From the NCBI RefSeq assembly GCF_016598475.1, contig NZ_JAEMUX010000015.1, positions 62,001-126,000 of the forward strand: a DNA stretch of 64,000 nucleotides. Reading direction: 5' to 3'. The stretch is from Streptomyces adelaidensis (GTDB lineage Bacteria; Actinomycetota; Actinomycetes; Streptomycetales; Streptomycetaceae). Numbering within the stretch: the stretch's first letter is position 1; each line of letters begins with the position of its first letter. The translations under genes were made by a program, and so were the position numbers. The notes below the pieces were generated by a model. The model did not search any database. It was not told where the DNA came from and was given only the letters and a program-made list of their open reading frames with translations. Shown one piece after another: positions 35,872 to 43,388 of the stretch.

Positions 35872-36749
35872 AGGAAGAGTTGCAACTCGGCTACCTCGTC
35901 ATCGGTTCCACCGATCCGGACGCCTGGGACCCGTTCATGCGCGAGACCCTCGGCCTCGTGCCCGGCCCGAACGACGACGGCACCCGTTCCTACCGCATGG
36001 ACGCCTGGCAGGTCCGCCTCCAGGTCCAGCCCGCCGCATACGACGACGTCGCTGCCGTCGGCATAGTCGCCGGCACTCCCACGGTCTTCGCCGAGACCGT
36101 GGACCGCCTCAAGGACGCCGGCGTTGCCCTGGAGCACGGCGACAAGGCTCTGTGCGCCACGCGCCGCGTCGCCGACCTGGTCGCGTTCACCGCTCCCGGC
36201 GGGGTCCGCGTCGAACTGGCCCACTCGCCGAGGCAGGCGCGCGAGCCCTTCAACTCCCCGCTCGTGCCCGGTGGTTTTCTCACCGGCACCCAGGGGCTCG
36301 GCCACGCCGTGCTCATGGTCGACGACCTGGACGCGGCGCGCGCACTGTGGCTGGACACCCTGGGCTTCGAACTCAGCGACAGCTCCTTCCACGAAACCCC
36401 CAGCGGCGAGTCCCGCGCGCTCTTCCTGCACTGCAACCGCCGGCACCACTCCATCGCGCTCGTCCAGCGCCCCATACGCTCCGACCACCCGAAGAAACTG
36501 CTGCACTTCATGATCCAGGCCAACCTCATGGACCCGGTCGGCATGGCCTTCGACCGCGCTCTCGACGCGGGCCTGGACATCCCACGCAGTCTCGGACGTC
36601 ACCCCAACGACCGCATGTTCTCCTTCTACGCCCGCACACCCGCCGGCTTCGACTACGAGTTCGGCTGGGGAGCGGTGGAGGTCGGAGACAACTGGCAGGT
36701 CGCCGAATACGACCACATCAGCGCCTGGGGCCACCGAAGCCTGATCTGA
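35868..36749 (+). CDS. Type I extradiol ring-cleavage dioxygenase (BphC/glyoxalase fold)
   Basis: A 293-residue two-domain vicinal-oxygen-chelate enzyme that would cleave a catechol next to its hydroxyl pair using Fe(II). Metal ligands are His in TQGLGHAVLMVDD, His in KKLLHFMIQ and Glu in GFDYEFGWG; the active-site acid/base His lies in RRHHSIALVQ. The N-terminal half is the non-metal domain. GTG 35868 overlaps the cupin stop. It is the ring-opening step of the operon; biphenyl-type, HsaC-type or other catechols would all fit the sequence. Confidence 0.9.
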   Translation: MKEELQLGYLVIGSTDPDAWDPFMRETLGLVPGPNDDGTRSYRMDAWQVRLQVQPAAYDDVAAVGIVAGTPTVFAETVDRLKDAGVALEHGDKALCATRRVADLVAFTAPGGVRVELAHSPRQAREPFNSPLVPGGFLTGTQGLGHAVLMVDDLDAARALWLDTLGFELSDSSFHETPSGESRALFLHCNRRHHSIALVQRPIRSDHPKKLLHFMIQANLMDPVGMAFDRALDAGLDIPRSLGRHPNDRMFSFYARTPAGFDYEFGWGAVEVGDNWQVAEYDHISAWGHRSLI

Positions 36750-36786
36750 CGACAACCGACCGGAGCACGGAAATGGACGGCAACGG

Positions 36787-37602
36787 ATGGACAAGCAGGT
36801 AACCACGGCCGCCGAGGCCCTGGCGGACGTGACGGACGGGCAGTCGTTCGCCGTGGGCGGCTTCGGCCTCAGCGGTGTCCCGGAAACCCTCATCAACGCC
36901 GTCCACGCGGCCGGGGCCGCCAACCTCCACGTCGTATCGAACAACTGCGGCGCGGACGGCCGCGGCCTGGGCGTGCTGCTGGAGGCGGGCCGCATCGCCC
37001 GCGTCACCGGCTCGTACGTCGGAGCCAACAAGGAGTTCGCCCGGCAGTACCTGTCCGGCGAGCTGGAGGTGGAACTGATCCCGCAGGGCACGCTCGCCGA
37101 ACGACTGCGGGCCGGCGGATCCGGCATCCCCGCCTTCTTCACGCCGGCCGGTGTCGGCACCCAGGTCGCCGAAGGCGGGATCCCCTGGCGCTACGCCGCT
37201 GGGGGCACCTCCCGGACAGAGTCCGGGGGAGGTACGGTCGCCGTTGCTTCGCCGCCCAAGGAGGTGCGGGTCTTCGACAACCGGGAGTACGTACTGGAGC
37301 GTGCCATCACCACCGACTGGGCCCTGGTCCGAGCGGCCCGCGGCGACCGCCACGGCAACCTGGTCTTCCACAGCGCGGCCCGCAACTTCAACCCCCTCGC
37401 CGCCATGGCCGGCCGCATCACGGTGGCCGAGGTGGAACAACTCGTCGAGCCCGGCGACATCGATCCCGACGAGGTCCATCTGCCCGGCGTCTTCGTCCAG
37501 CGCGTCGTGGCGCTCACGCCGGAACAGGTCGCCGCCAAACACGACAACATCGAACGGCGCTCCGTTTCCGCGCCCACCACCCGAGAGGCAGTGCGCCCCT
37601 GA
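36787..37602 (+). CDS. 3-oxoacid CoA-transferase subunit A, with an in-frame repeat insertion
   Basis: A 271-residue alpha subunit of the succinyl-CoA:3-ketoacid CoA-transferase type. [16 protein letters not shown] and [17 protein letters not shown] are the CoA-binding blocks; [35 protein letters not shown] is also conserved. Between GIPWRYAA and [10 protein letters not shown] it carries about 13 residues ([12 protein letters not shown]) encoded by a palindromic repeat, where relatives have a short turn. The frame is intact but the activity may be affected. It overlaps subunit B by one base (TGATG). Confidence 0.9.
   Translation: MDKQVTTAAEALADVTDGQSFAVGGFGLSGVPETLINAVHAAGAANLHVVSNNCGADGRGLGVLLEAGRIARVTGSYVGANKEFARQYLSGELEVELIPQGTLAERLRAGGSGIPAFFTPAGVGTQVAEGGIPWRYAAGGTSRTESGGGTVAVASPPKEVRVFDNREYVLERAITTDWALVRAARGDRHGNLVFHSAARNFNPLAAMAGRITVAEVEQLVEPGDIDPDEVHLPGVFVQRVVALTPEQVAAKHDNIERRSVSAPTTREAVRP
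37198..37233. repeat. Palindromic repeat element inserted in frame in the CoA-transferase alpha gene
   Basis: GCTGGGGGCACCTCCC followed by GGAC, AGA, GTCC and GGGGGAGGT folds into a hairpin with a small bulge. The same GCTGGGGGCACCTCCC sequence occurs between argC and argJ at about 51279-51297, so this is a dispersed intergenic element. Here its length is a multiple of three and leaves the gene open. Confidence 0.75.
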
Positions 37603-38261
37603 TGGCCTGGACCCGGCATGAGATGGCGGCCCGAGCGGCGGCCGAACTCCGCGAGGGCGACTACGTCAACCTCGGCATCGGACTGCCCACACTGATCCCG
37701 CAGTTCGTCCCGGACGACCTGCACGTCGTCCTCCAGTCAGAGAACGGCATTCTCGGCGTGGGCCCGTACCCCACCGACGACGAGGTCGACCCCGACCTCA
37801 TCAACGCCGGCAAGGAGACCGTCACCGTGATTCCGGGAGCCTCGTTCTTCGACTCGGCCCTCTCCTTCGGCATGATCCGCGGCGGCCACATCGACACCGC
37901 GATCCTCGGTGCCATGCAGGTCTCCGCCGTCGGCGACCTGGCCAACTGGATGGTCCCCGGAGCCATGGTCAAGGGTATGGGCGGTGCCATGGACCTCGTA
38001 CACGGCGCCCGCCGGGTGGTCGTGGTCATGGATCACATGGCCAAGGACGGCAGCCCGAAGATCGTCGAGGAGTGCACCCTGCCCATCACCGGCAGGGCAT
38101 GCGTCGACCGCGTCATCACGGACCTGGCCGTCCTGGACGTCGGCCCCGACGGGCTCGCCCTGGTCGAGACAGCTCCGGGAGTCACCTTGGCGGACGTCAT
38201 CGCCCACACGCCGGTCCCGCTGCGCACCCCGCAGGGTCACCCAGCCGTACTCACTGCCTGA
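37602..38261 (+). CDS. 3-oxoacid CoA-transferase subunit B
   Basis: A 219-residue beta subunit. The catalytic Glu lies in [11 protein letters not shown] and the glycine-rich [15 protein letters not shown] loop is near the N-terminus; [40 protein letters not shown] is diagnostic of the ScoB/AtoA type. With subunit A it would move CoA from succinyl-CoA to a beta-keto acid such as acetoacetate, feeding thiolysis. It is the last gene of the operon. Confidence 0.93.
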   Translation: MAWTRHEMAARAAAELREGDYVNLGIGLPTLIPQFVPDDLHVVLQSENGILGVGPYPTDDEVDPDLINAGKETVTVIPGASFFDSALSFGMIRGGHIDTAILGAMQVSAVGDLANWMVPGAMVKGMGGAMDLVHGARRVVVVMDHMAKDGSPKIVEECTLPITGRACVDRVITDLAVLDVGPDGLALVETAPGVTLADVIAHTPVPLRTPQGHPAVLTA

Positions 38262-38306
38262 CCCTCCATCACCAGGTTGGGCAAGCCCCTTGACGCCGAA
38301 TGTGAC

Positions 38307-38338
38307 CGATCGCCATCGGCCGCGGCCGATAGCGATCG
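38307..38338. terminator. Near-perfect 32-base palindrome after the CoA-transferase genes
   Basis: CGATCGCCATCGGCC (38307-38321) and GGCCGATAGCGATCG (38324-38338) are inverted with one mismatch around a GC centre. It lies 46 bases after the operon stop and probably terminates transcription, although it could also be an operator left from the lost gene represented by the beta-galactosidase relic. Confidence 0.55.
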
Positions 38339-38353
38339 ATCGGGGCGCGGCAC

Positions 38354-38500
38354 CAGTACACGCGCGGCGAGGGCACCGTCGTCCTGTACCAGCTGGAGAA
38401 CGAGTACTCGGCACTCGCCGGCACCACCACAGCCCGCGAGAACTGCCGCACCCGTACACGAGGGTCCGCGCCGACGCCATCGACGTGCCGCTGTCGGGGC
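38354..38500 (+). pseudogene. Relic of a GH35 beta-galactosidase
   Basis: Translation of 38354 onward gives QYTRGEGTVVLYQLENEYSA, which carries the LYQLENEY motif of family 35 glycosidases with the acid/base glutamate. After a frame change, 38449-38484 gives HPYTRVRADAIDVPL, matching the VRADGIDVPLF segment found about 30 residues further on in that family. The frame break, lack of a start and the abrupt end before the insertion element show a decayed fragment, not a gene. Confidence 0.6.
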
Positions 38501-38528
38501 GAGTCGGGTCGCTGGCTGTACGCCTTAG

Positions 38529-38650
38529 TACTCCAGCAGTACTTCGTGGCTTGACCTGGGGAAACGTAAAGCGGTGGGGGTGTAGCGGGCAGAATGCTGT
38601 CACGGGCGGCTTCTGCCCGCCCGCCCCTCGAAAGAGTGCCCCCGACGGCG
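38529..38650. repeat. Left terminal inverted repeat of the IS701-type element
   Basis: Starts TACTCCAGCAG and ends CCCCCGACGGCG. It is the reverse complement of 39961-40082 except at two bases. The identity continues into the TAG of the target site. The repeat is far longer than the few tens of bases usual for IS701 elements and it contains TTGACC, so it may carry a promoter. Confidence 0.9.
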
Positions 38651-38693
38651 GTAGTGGCAACGGCCTGGCGTCGTCGCTGCCAGCGCGACCAGT

Positions 38694-39929
38694 TCAACGC
38701 GTGGGTGAGGGTGTGAAGGTCTCGGGGAGCGCAAGCTGCCAGGAGTCGCCGCACTTCCGCCACGGTGAGCTCGATGACCTCAGCCTCCTCACCAGTGCAG
38801 CCCCCTTTTCGCCCTCCTGCGCGGTCATCGCCGCGAGGAAGGCGTGGGCGAGCATCGCGAGAGTGATGTGCCGGTACCAGCCGACGTAGCGGCGGACCTC
38901 GTACTGGCCCAGGCGGCACTCGTTCTTTGCCGTCTGGAGGTACTCCTCGATCGCCCACCGGAACCCGGCCACCCGCACCAGCTCGTCCACGCCGGCATCC
39001 AGCGGCGCATAGGCGAGGTAGTAGGAGATCTCGTCCGGCCGGTTCACGCTGCGCCGTGCCAGCGCCCACCGTCGACGGATCAGCACGCCGTCCTGGTGGT
39101 CGTACTCGGTAACAGGTCGCAACTGCACGGCTGCCCAGTCGTACTCGCGCTGTCCCTTCGCTCCCGCGCCACAGGAACGGCGTTCCCATGCCTGGTCGGG
39201 GGCCTGCGCGAGCACCATGTCGATGCGCGGTCCGGCCAGCGAGAACTGGGACTTCGAAACGGCGAGGACGTAGCCGACGCCGGATGTTTCCAGCATCCGG
39301 CGGAAGCGGTTGTCCTGTCCGTAGGCGGCGTCCGCAGTCAGCCAGGCGATGGGCAGCGACGAGGACAGCGCTCTGCGGGCGATCGTCGCCGCGAGGGTGT
39401 TCTTGGTGGCGAACTCCCGCTCGTCGGGAACCTTCGCCGCGCGGCAGCGGTCACGGTCGTCGGTCCAGGACTTGGGCAGATACAGTTCCCGGTCCACCAG
39501 GTCGCGGCCGGCCGTGCTGGCGTAGGCGGCGAAGATGCCGATCTGGCAGTTCTCGGTGCGGCCGGCGGTGCCGGAATACTGCCGCTGGACGCCGGCGGAG
39601 GTGGTGCCCTTCTTCAAAAATCCGGTGTCGTCGATGATCAGCACCCCGTTGGGGCGGCCGAGTTGTCCGGCGATGTAGGTCTGCAGGTCGTCGCGGATGT
39701 CGTCGGGGTCCCAGCGGGCGCGGGAGAGCAGGTGCTGCAGGCCGTCGGGCGTTAAGTGGCCGGCGTGCTCGGCCAGTTGCCAGCTGTTCTTGCGGCCCAC
39801 CGGCGCGAGCAGTCCGCGTACGTAGTCCCGCATGCGGCGGCGGGGTTCGACACGGCCGAAGCGGTGGCCGATGGTGGTGAAGAGGTCATCCAGGTCGCGG
39901 TCCCAGGTCTCTGCCTGTGCGGTCATCAT
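38694..39929 (-). CDS. IS701-family DDE transposase
   Basis: A 411-residue transposase of normal length. The acidic catalytic residues are in GVLIIDDTGFLKKG (first Asp), AWLTADAAYGQD (second Asp; relatives usually have TADEVYG) and RWAIEEYLQTAKNECRLGQYEVR (Glu). QRQYSGTAGRTENCQIGIF and RELYLPKSWTDDRDRC are family blocks. The start is a double ATG at 39929/39926 next to GGGGAAG. The frame is intact, so the element may be active. Confidence 0.95.
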   Translation of the reverse strand: MMTAQAETWDRDLDDLFTTIGHRFGRVEPRRRMRDYVRGLLAPVGRKNSWQLAEHAGHLTPDGLQHLLSRARWDPDDIRDDLQTYIAGQLGRPNGVLIIDDTGFLKKGTTSAGVQRQYSGTAGRTENCQIGIFAAYASTAGRDLVDRELYLPKSWTDDRDRCRAAKVPDEREFATKNTLAATIARRALSSSLPIAWLTADAAYGQDNRFRRMLETSGVGYVLAVSKSQFSLAGPRIDMVLAQAPDQAWERRSCGAGAKGQREYDWAAVQLRPVTEYDHQDGVLIRRRWALARRSVNRPDEISYYLAYAPLDAGVDELVRVAGFRWAIEEYLQTAKNECRLGQYEVRRYVGWYRHITLAMLAHAFLAAMTAQEGEKGAALVRRLRSSSSPWRKCGDSWQLALPETFTPSPTR

Positions 39930-39960
39930 GATCGGGGGCTTCCCCGCACAGATGTGCCTT

Positions 39961-40082
39961 CGCCGTCGGGGGCACTCTTTCGAGGGGCGGGCGGGCAGAA
40001 GCCGCCCGTGACAGCATTCTGCCCGCTACACTCCCACCGCTTTACGTTTCCCCAGGTCAAGCCACGAAGTGCTGCTGGAGTA
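39961..40082. repeat. Right terminal inverted repeat of the IS701-type element
   Basis: Begins CGCCGTCGGGGGCACTC and ends TGCTGGAGTA next to CTAG. It lies upstream of the transposase and is the inverted partner of 38529-38650. It probably contains the transposase promoter and the binding site of the enzyme. Confidence 0.9.
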
Positions 40083-40283
40083 CTAGGTCGGGAGGTCTCC
40101 GGGATGGCGGACGACCGTGTCCGGGCCCGGGGCCATCAGCGCCTCGTGTCCGTCGTCGGTGAACCTGACCCGGTAGGGCGGATTGCCGTTCTGGCCGAGC
40201 ACCTCCAGGACCTCCGCGGTCCGGTCGTGGTGCCCGACGGTCCTGCCGTGCACCAGCAGGGTGTCGCCTACGGTTGCCTGCAT
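40083..40283 (-). CDS. DUF1918 domain protein
   Basis: A 66-residue small protein, ATVGDTLLVHGRTVGHHDRTAEVLEVLG..PPYRVRFTDDGHEALMAPGPDTVVRH, which is the full DUF1918 domain, an SH3-like fold of unknown function common in actinomycetes. Its TAG stop is part of the CTAG at the insertion-element junction, so the last few residues (GDLPT) may have been altered when the element inserted. The ATG start follows GAGGAGG. Confidence 0.85.
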   Translation of the reverse strand: MQATVGDTLLVHGRTVGHHDRTAEVLEVLGQNGNPPYRVRFTDDGHEALMAPGPDTVVRHPGDLPT

Positions 40284-40374
40284 CGGGGGCCTCCTCGTCT
40301 AGCACGGGAGTGGCGGTCCGTGACCGCGGTCTGTCGCGGGCGGCGCCGGTGGGAACCGGTGTGCGTACGGTCTC

Positions 40375-41373
40375 TCAGGCGGAGCCGCGCTGGGTGACCG
40401 CGATGCAGACCAGTACGGCGGCGGCCGTCAGGGGCGCGGCCGGGGTGAGCTGCTCGCCGAGGAGCAGCACCGACCACACCAGTGTGAGCAGCGGCTGCGC
40501 GAGCTGCAACTGGCTGGCCTTCGGTATCCCGATCGCCGCCATGCCCCGGTACCAGACGACCAGCCCCAGGAACTGCGACCCGGCCGCCACCCACAGCAGC
40601 CCGGCCACACTGTGCGCGGTCAGCCGCACGGGCTCGTGCGACAGGGCCAGCAGTGCGCCCGGCAGGCTCAGAGGCAGGCACAGCACCAGGGCCCAGCCGA
40701 TGACCTGCCAGCCGGGCATCACCCGGGCCAGCCGGCCGCCCTCGGTGTAGCCGGCCGCGCACACCAGCAGGGCGCCGAAGAGGTACAGGTCCGCCGTCGT
40801 GAGGGCGCCGCCGCTCTGGGCCACGGTGAACACGAGGACCGCGGCGGCTCCGGCGAGGGCGGCGGCCCAGAAGGTGCGCGAGGGGCGGGTACCCATGCGC
40901 AGCGCCGAGCACAGGGCGGTCGTCAGCGGCAGCAGACCCACCACGACGGCCGCGTGCGCGGTGGTCGAGGTCTTCAGGGCGAGAGTGGTCAGCAGAGGGA
41001 AGCCGACGACGACTCCGGCGGCCACCACGGCGAGGCCCGCCCAGTGCCGGCGGCCGGGCAGCGGCACCCGGAGGGCCAGCAGACAACCGCCCGCGATGAC
41101 GGCGGCGAGCACGCTGCGCACGGCCACGAGCGACCAGGCGCCGAAGCCCTCCAACCCCCAGGCGGTCGCCGGGAAGGTGAGGGAGAAGGCGGTGACGCCC
41201 AGGGCGGCCTGGAGGGTGCCGCCGGCTCGGGGGCGACGGCGGGGGGCGGCCGCGGCCGGACGGGGTTCGGTGACAGCCGTACTGGCTTCGGTGACAGGAC
41301 CGGTCTCGACGGCCTGACCGACTTCGGTGACCGCTACCGGACCAGTCTCAGTAGCGCTACTCTGTGCTCTCAT
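40375..41373 (-). CDS. EamA-family (DMT) transporter
   Basis: A 332-residue protein with ten hydrophobic segments forming two EamA repeats (GVTAFSLTFPATAWGLEGF; ATGSQFLGLVVWYRG-like second half), as in drug/metabolite exporters. About 45 Thr/Val/Pro-rich residues precede the first helix and no later start codon is available there. Its ATG shares a CATG with the divergent MocR regulator gene, so the two are surely co-regulated. Efflux of an amino acid or vitamin-like compound is likely but not identified. Confidence 0.85.
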   Translation of the reverse strand: MRAQSSATETGPVAVTEVGQAVETGPVTEASTAVTEPRPAAAAPRRRPRAGGTLQAALGVTAFSLTFPATAWGLEGFGAWSLVAVRSVLAAVIAGGCLLALRVPLPGRRHWAGLAVVAAGVVVGFPLLTTLALKTSTTAHAAVVVGLLPLTTALCSALRMGTRPSRTFWAAALAGAAAVLVFTVAQSGGALTTADLYLFGALLVCAAGYTEGGRLARVMPGWQVIGWALVLCLPLSLPGALLALSHEPVRLTAHSVAGLLWVAAGSQFLGLVVWYRGMAAIGIPKASQLQLAQPLLTLVWSVLLLGEQLTPAAPLTAAAVLVCIAVTQRGSA

Positions 41374-41384
41374 GCACGAGCGTA
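41350..41384. promoter_or_regulatory. Overlapping divergent leaderless promoters with a palindromic operator
   Basis: The start codons of both genes share CATG (41371-41374). For the plus gene TACTCT (41358-41363) lies eight bases before ATG. For the minus gene TACGCT (minus strand, 41384-41379) lies five bases before its ATG. Neither start has a ribosome binding site. AGTAGCGCTACT (41350-41361) is a perfect 12-base palindrome over the plus -10 and is the probable MocR operator. Confidence 0.55.
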
Positions 41385-42838
41385 GCAGTGTCGCGGAACT
41401 GGTAGAACAGCTGCGGAAGGAGCTGGACCGCTACTCGATCGGTGGAAAGCTGCCGTCGAGCCGAGCACTCGTCGGACGCTTCCGGGTGAGCCCTGTGACC
41501 GTCTCGCGGGCCCTCGCGCAACTGGCCGCCGAGGGGCTCGTGGTGACCCGGCCGGGCGCGGGGGCGTACCGGGCGAGCCCGCGCGAGAGCGGGGCGGCGG
41601 TTGCGGGTGACACCTCCTGGCAGGAGGTCGCGCTGAGCGCGGACGGCACCGCCGAGCTGGTGCCCCGCACGGTGGACGCCTCGGGCGTACTGGTCTCGCT
41701 CGCGTCGCCGCCGCCCGGCGTGATCGAGTTCAACAGCGGCTATCTGCACCAGGCGCTGCAACCGGAGCAGGCGATGGGCGCGGCCCTGTCCCGGGCCGGG
41801 CGGCGCCCCGGCGTGTGGGCCCGGCCGCCGGTCGAGGGCGTCCCGGAGCTGCGCGAGTGGTTCGCGCGGAGCATCGGCGGAGGGATCACCGCGGCCGAGG
41901 TGATCGTCGCGGCGGGCGGCCAGTCGGCCCTGACCACCGCCCTGCGTGCCCTCGCCCCGCCGGGGGCACCGGTGCTGGTGGAATCGCCCACCTATCCGGG
42001 GATGCTGGCCATCGCGCGGGCGGCCGGGCTGCGGCCCGTTCCGGTGCCGGTGGACCCGGACGGGGTCAGGCCCGCCCTGCTCGCCGACGCGTTCAAGGCG
42101 TCCGGCGCCCGCGTCTTCGTCTGCCAGCCGCTCTTCCAGAACCCCACCGGCGCCGTCCTGTCGGCCGACCGCCGGGGCGAGGTGCTGCGGATCGCGCGCG
42201 AGGCGGGGGCCTTCGTGATCGAGGACGACTTCGTACGCCGTCTCGTGCACGAGGACGCCGGACCGCTGCCGCGACCGCTGGCGGCCGACGACCCGGACGG
42301 CGTGGTCGTCCATGTCTCCTCGCTGACCAAGGCGACCTCGCCCAGCTTCCGCGTGGGCGCCCTGGCCGCCCGGGGCCCGGTCCTGGAGCGGCTGCGCGCC
42401 ATCCAGGTCGTCGACACCTTCTTCGTGCCACGCCCCCTCCAGGAGGCCGCCCTCGAACTCGTCGGCTCACCCGCCTGGCCCCGCCATCTCCGGGCGGTTT
42501 CAAGGGAGTTGAAGAACCGCCGGGACGCCATGACGTCCGCGCTGCGTCTGCGTCTGCCCCAACTCGCCCTGCCCCACATTCCCTCCGGCGGCTACCACCT
42601 CTGGCTCCGCCTCCCCGACGGCACCGACGAACCGACCCTGGTCACCGCCGCCCTGCGCGCCGGCGTCGCCGTCACCCCCGGCCGCCCCTACTTCAGCGCC
42701 GAACCCCCGGCCGGTCACCTGCGGTTGAGCTTCGTGGGCGTCTCGGGGGCGGGGGAGATCGCGGAGGGCGTACGACGGCTGGAGACGGCCGTAAACGGTT
42801 CGACAGCGGTCTACGGGCCTGGGAACGTCCAGCCATGA
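41372..42838 (+). CDS. MocR/PdxR-type GntR-aminotransferase fusion regulator
   Basis: A 488-residue regulator. Residues 1-75 form a GntR winged helix (GGKLPSSRALVGRFRVSPVTVSRALAQLAAEGLV) and residues 130-480 a fold-type I aminotransferase domain with the PLP lysine in VSSLTKATSPSFRVG and CQPLFQNPTGAVLS. Such proteins sense PLP or amino compounds and usually control a divergent neighbour, here the EamA exporter. The next gene (acetyltransferase) overlaps its stop by four bases. Confidence 0.92.
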   Translation: MHERSSVAELVEQLRKELDRYSIGGKLPSSRALVGRFRVSPVTVSRALAQLAAEGLVVTRPGAGAYRASPRESGAAVAGDTSWQEVALSADGTAELVPRTVDASGVLVSLASPPPGVIEFNSGYLHQALQPEQAMGAALSRAGRRPGVWARPPVEGVPELREWFARSIGGGITAAEVIVAAGGQSALTTALRALAPPGAPVLVESPTYPGMLAIARAAGLRPVPVPVDPDGVRPALLADAFKASGARVFVCQPLFQNPTGAVLSADRRGEVLRIAREAGAFVIEDDFVRRLVHEDAGPLPRPLAADDPDGVVVHVSSLTKATSPSFRVGALAARGPVLERLRAIQVVDTFFVPRPLQEAALELVGSPAWPRHLRAVSRELKNRRDAMTSALRLRLPQLALPHIPSGGYHLWLRLPDGTDEPTLVTAALRAGVAVTPGRPYFSAEPPAGHLRLSFVGVSGAGEIAEGVRRLETAVNGSTAVYGPGNVQP

Positions 42839-43272
42839 ACGACGAGTTGAGCCTCCCCGAGGGCTATGAGATCTCCGCCGACTTCGAACGCGTCGACGTG
42901 GGGCGAGTCCACCACTGGCTGTCCACCGACGCGTACTGGGCCATCGGCCGCCCCCGCGAGAAGCAGGAGAGCGCGATGCGCGGCTCGCTCAACTTCGGGG
43001 TGTATGAGGTGGGTTCGGGGGAGCAGGTCGCGTACGCGCGGGTGGTGACCGACCGGGCGACGTTCGCGTGGCTCTGCGATGTGTACGTCGACCCGGCGGC
43101 GCGCGGTAAGGGCCTCGGCACCGCGCTGGTCGCAGGCGTGCGCGAGCACCTGCGGCCGTACGGGCTGCGCCGCATCCTGCTCGCCACCCACGACGCGCAC
43201 GGTGTCTACGCCAAGCTCGGGTTCGCGCCGCTCGCCAAGCCGGACACGTGGATGGCGCTCGTCCTTCAGTGA
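42835..43272 (+). CDS. GNAT-family N-acetyltransferase
   Basis: A 145-residue acetyltransferase. FAWLCDVYVDPAARGKGLGTALVAGVREHL carries the acetyl-CoA pyrophosphate loop (RGKGLGTAL) and GVYAKLGFAPLAKPDTWM is the C-terminal block. The N-terminal part resembles the small YjdJ/YafP-like acetyltransferases. ATGA overlap with the MocR gene suggests the two are made together; a linked role in handling an amino compound is possible. Substrate unknown. Confidence 0.9.
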   Translation: MNDELSLPEGYEISADFERVDVGRVHHWLSTDAYWAIGRPREKQESAMRGSLNFGVYEVGSGEQVAYARVVTDRATFAWLCDVYVDPAARGKGLGTALVAGVREHLRPYGLRRILLATHDAHGVYAKLGFAPLAKPDTWMALVLQ

Positions 43273-43388
43273 GCGGCCGGGCGCGGCGACGCGCGGCCCG
43301 GGGGAGGAGCCAGGAGCGCGGGAGAACCGCGGGTAACTCCTGAGTAACGCCTCTTGACCTGCGTAGTCTCTCGTTCCACCATCGCCGC

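Larger units (their letters stand above)
38529..40082 (-). mobile_element. IS701-family insertion sequence with long terminal inverted repeats
   Basis: A 1,554-base element with one transposase gene and inverted ends of about 122 bases (38529-38650 and 39961-40082) differing at about two positions. The flanking tetranucleotides are TTAG on the left and CTAG on the right, both YTAR, the target type of IS701 elements. Identical flanks would be expected after simple insertion, so either one base has mutated or the two ends come from different events. The near-identity of the ends suggests a recent arrival. Confidence 0.88.

Noticed and set aside
43273..43388. TTGACC near 43352 as a -35 for the phosphatase-like gene
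   Set aside because: No acceptable -10 hexamer lies at the right spacing.
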